NCBI GenBank assembly: GCA_016710465.1
Contig: JADJVS010000015.1
Coordinates: forward strand, 1 to 64,000
Origin: Sulfuritalea sp.
GTDB lineage: Bacteria; Pseudomonadota; Gammaproteobacteria; Burkholderiales; Rhodocyclaceae
Reading direction: 5' to 3'
Length of the DNA: 64,000 nucleotides
The translations under genes and the position numbers were made by a program. Positions 62,086-64,000 of this stretch are shown one piece after another; the stretch's first letter is position 1; each line of letters starts with the position of its first letter. The notes below the pieces were generated by a model. The model had not been told where the DNA came from and made no database searches. It saw only the letters and a program-made list of their open reading frames with translations.

Positions 62086-62649
62086 ATGGATGACGCGCAA
62101 CTGATCGAACACATGGTCGGCAGCGAGCCGGTGTACGAAGGCACGCTGCTCAAGGTACGCCGTGATCAGGTGCGCCTGCACGATGGCCACCAGACGGTGC
62201 GCGAATGGATCGCCCATCCCGGCGCGGTGGTCATCATCGCCGCGCTGGACAACGGCAAGCTGCTGTTCGAGCGCCAGTTCCGCTATCCCTTGCGGCGCAT
62301 CTTCACCGAGCTTCCCGCCGGCAAGATCGACGCCGGCGAGCATCCGCTGGATACCGCCAGGCGCGAGCTGCGCGAGGAGACCGGCCATACCGCGAAATTC
62401 TGGCGTCATCTCGCCACCATGCACCCCTGCATCGGCTATTCCGACGAGCGCATCGAAATCTTCTGGGCTCAGGGCCTGATCTACGTCGGCCACCAGCGCG
62501 ACCACGGCGAGCACCTCGACGTCATCGAACTCAGCGTCGCCGACGCGCTGCTGGCGGTGCAGGACGGCGAGATCACCGACGGCAAGACCATCAGCGCCCT
62601 GATGTGGGCGGACAAGATTTCCTCCGGCGCCTGGCCGATGCCCGAATGA
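62086..62649 (+). CDS. NUDIX hydrolase, ADP-ribose pyrophosphatase-like
   Basis: A 187-residue NUDIX enzyme. The Nudix box runs from GKIDAGEHPLDTARRELREE to TGHTAKF (G-x5-E-x7-REUxEExGU), preceded by FERQFRYPLRRIFTELPAG, which is typical of ADP-ribose pyrophosphatase (NudF type). It stands behind nuoN in many relatives. The stop overlaps the next gene by 4 bases, linking it to the two-component pair. A role in recycling ADP-ribose is likely but not proven. Confidence 0.9.
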   Translation: MDDAQLIEHMVGSEPVYEGTLLKVRRDQVRLHDGHQTVREWIAHPGAVVIIAALDNGKLLFERQFRYPLRRIFTELPAGKIDAGEHPLDTARRELREETGHTAKFWRHLATMHPCIGYSDERIEIFWAQGLIYVGHQRDHGEHLDVIELSVADALLAVQDGEITDGKTISALMWADKISSGAWPMPE

Positions 62650-63878
62650 ACACCCCAGACCCGATCGCCTCGCTCGAGCTGCTCGACCTCGATCCCTCCG
62701 GCGGGCACACGCTGGAGGCCCTTCACGTCCTCTCCGAAATCTCCAGCAACCTCGCCGACGAGGACGATCTCGACGAACTGCTCGGCCGCTTCCTCGGCAC
62801 CATGATCCGCCTGGCCAAGGCCGATGCCGGCGTGGTGCGCGTGCTGACCAGCGACGGCCAGCACCTGCGCATGGTCGCCTCGCGCGGGCTGCCGGCGCAG
62901 GTGGTCAAGTTCGAGCGCCTGGTCCCGCGCGACTGCGGCCAGTGCGGCATCGCCATCGGCCAGAACAAGCCCTGCTTCGAGATCGACCTCGCCGGCTGCG
63001 CCGACCGTACCCACAGCGACTGGTTCGGCACCAACTGCCAGGCCATGGTGGTGGTGCCGCTGCAGAACGCCGGGCGCCTGCTGGGCACCTACAACCTCTA
63101 CCTGCCGCAGGCCTTCGAACTGCCCGAAGAAGTCGCGCTGCTGTTCCGCTCGATCGGCGAGCACCTCGGCCTGGCCCTGGAAAACGCCCGCCTCAAGCGC
63201 GAGAACCTGCGCATCGTGCTCACCAGCGAGCGCCAGATGATGGCCGCCGAGATCCACGATTCCCTGGCCCAGACCCTGGCCTACATGAAGATGCGCATGG
63301 CCATGCTGACCGACGCCATCGCCGAGCAGCAACTGGACAAGACCGCCAAGTACGCCGGCGACGTCAGCCAGGCGCTGGACGATGCCTACGGCCACCTGCG
63401 CGAGCTGCTGGTGCAGTTCCGCAGCCGCATGGACCCGATGGGCCTGCACCATTCGCTGCAGGGCCTGGCCGTCGGCTTTCGCGAGCGCACCGGCATCGTC
63501 CTGCATTACGACAACCGGCTCACCGACCTGCGCCTGGAGCCGGAAAAGGAAAGCCAGGTGTTCCACATCCTGCAGGAGGCGCTGGCCAACGTCGCGCGCC
63601 ATTCCGGCGCCACCGAGGCGCACATGACCCTGGAGGCCGCCGGCGACTACTACGTCGCCACGGTCGAGGACAACGGCAAGGGCGGGCAGGGCTTCTTCGC
63701 CATCGCCAACCGCGTCGGCGGCTTCGAGGAACATCCCGGCCTGCGCGACCACTTCGGCCTCACCATCATGCGCGAACGGGCACAGAAGATCGGCGGCCGC
63801 CTCGAGGTGGTGAACCTTCCCGAGGGCGGCTTCCGCGTGCGCCTGTCATTTCCGCCCGGAGGGGGCATCACGGCATGA
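62646..63878 (+). CDS. GAF-domain NarX/NreB-type histidine kinase
   Basis: A 410-residue soluble sensor kinase. An N-terminal GAF domain (about 25-185) has a cysteine group: RDCGQCGIAIGQNKPC and DLAGCADR, TNCQAMV, five or six Cys that could hold a metal or Fe-S cluster. The HisKA_3 motif is AAEIHDSLAQTLAYMKMRM with the phosphorylated His near residue 204, and the ATPase domain has HILQEALANVARHSGA, VEDNGKGG and HFGLTIMRERA. Its partner regulator overlaps by 4 bases. Input may be oxygen, nitrate or redox state; this is inference from NarX-like relatives. Confidence 0.88.
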   Translation: MNTPDPIASLELLDLDPSGGHTLEALHVLSEISSNLADEDDLDELLGRFLGTMIRLAKADAGVVRVLTSDGQHLRMVASRGLPAQVVKFERLVPRDCGQCGIAIGQNKPCFEIDLAGCADRTHSDWFGTNCQAMVVVPLQNAGRLLGTYNLYLPQAFELPEEVALLFRSIGEHLGLALENARLKRENLRIVLTSERQMMAAEIHDSLAQTLAYMKMRMAMLTDAIAEQQLDKTAKYAGDVSQALDDAYGHLRELLVQFRSRMDPMGLHHSLQGLAVGFRERTGIVLHYDNRLTDLRLEPEKESQVFHILQEALANVARHSGATEAHMTLEAAGDYYVATVEDNGKGGQGFFAIANRVGGFEEHPGLRDHFGLTIMRERAQKIGGRLEVVNLPEGGFRVRLSFPPGGGITA

Positions 63879-64000
63879 ACCAGCCCGCCGAAAACCCGAT
63901 CCGCGTCATGCTGGTCGACGACCACACCCTGTTCCGCAAGGGGCTGGCCGAGCTGCTGGAACAGCGCGGCACGATCAAGGTGGCGGCCATCGCCGGCAAC
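63875..64000 (+). CDS. NarL-type response regulator, 5' part
   Basis: The first 42 residues of a receiver domain, cut by the window end. IRVMLVDDHTLFRKGLAELL shows the acidic pair and the spacing typical of NarL/FixJ-family regulators. It overlaps the kinase by 4 bases (ATGA) and is surely its partner. A LuxR-type DNA-binding domain is expected beyond the edge. Confidence 0.85.
   Translation, partial: MNQPAENPIRVMLVDDHTLFRKGLAELLEQRGTIKVAAIAGN

Overview
The window looks like a piece of a GC-rich betaproteobacterial chromosome, probably of the Rhodocyclales/Nitrosomonadales type (inference). The clues are the gene order (recN, fur/bamE, dapB-carAB-greA, yhbY/rlmE-ftsH-folP-glmM), the block tpiA-secG-tRNA-Leu-nuoA to nuoN, a complete quinol:fumarate reductase and a NarX/NarL-type pair. 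No rRNA, CRISPR array or prophage was seen.

Layout. (1) 1-4.7 kb: recN, a VapBC-type toxin-antitoxin pair, a UPF0016 (GDT1/TMEM165) transporter, fur, bamE, dapB and the 5' part of carA. Every one of these is broken by small frameshifts, while almost everything after 4.7 kb is clean. This looks more like a poorly polished contig end than biology. (2) 4.7-14.4 kb: housekeeping genes carAB, greA, yhbY, rlmE, ftsH, folP and glmM. (3) 14.4-38.5 kb: a phosphate-starvation island. It holds sixA, a CorA-like transporter, a micro-ORF/phoX/c-di-GMP operon, a small lipoprotein, a hybrid histidine kinase, a porin cut by an IS630-family element, a CYTH-CHAD protein, a lipid-remodelling operon (olsA-olsB-glycosyltransferase-dgkA-glycosyltransferase-plcP) and pstSCAB. 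(4) 38.5-41.1 kb: a di-haem peroxidase, a YtkA-like protein and an exported amidohydrolase. (5) 41.1-45.9 kb: frdABCD with a methyltransferase and an unknown gene, preceded by an FNR-type site. (6) 46-62 kb: tpiA, secG, tRNA-Leu(GAG), nuoABCDEFGHIJKLMN and a terminator. (7) 62-64 kb: a NUDIX hydrolase and a NarX/NarL-like two-component pair, the last gene cut by the window edge.

The most interesting result is the Pho island. Reading by eye, I find at least nine PhoB-box-like arrays: 7-base half-sites close to NNGTAAC, spaced 11 bases apart, most followed 10 bases later by a -10-like hexamer. They sit in front of sixA, the CorA-like gene, the phoX operon, the lipoprotein, the porin, the CYTH-CHAD gene, olsB, olsA and pstS. 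The genes together suggest a phosphorus-sparing programme. PstSCAB, PhoX and a porin would capture phosphate. PlcP would strip head groups from phospholipids to give diacylglycerol, and two GT4 enzymes would glycosylate it. OlsB and OlsA would make ornithine lipid, and DgkA would return diacylglycerol to phosphatidate. PlcP, two glycosyltransferases, DgkA and OlsBA in a single head-to-tail operon divergent from pstS is, as far as I know, an unusual arrangement. In this genome the porin is interrupted by an IS and phoX carries one frameshift.
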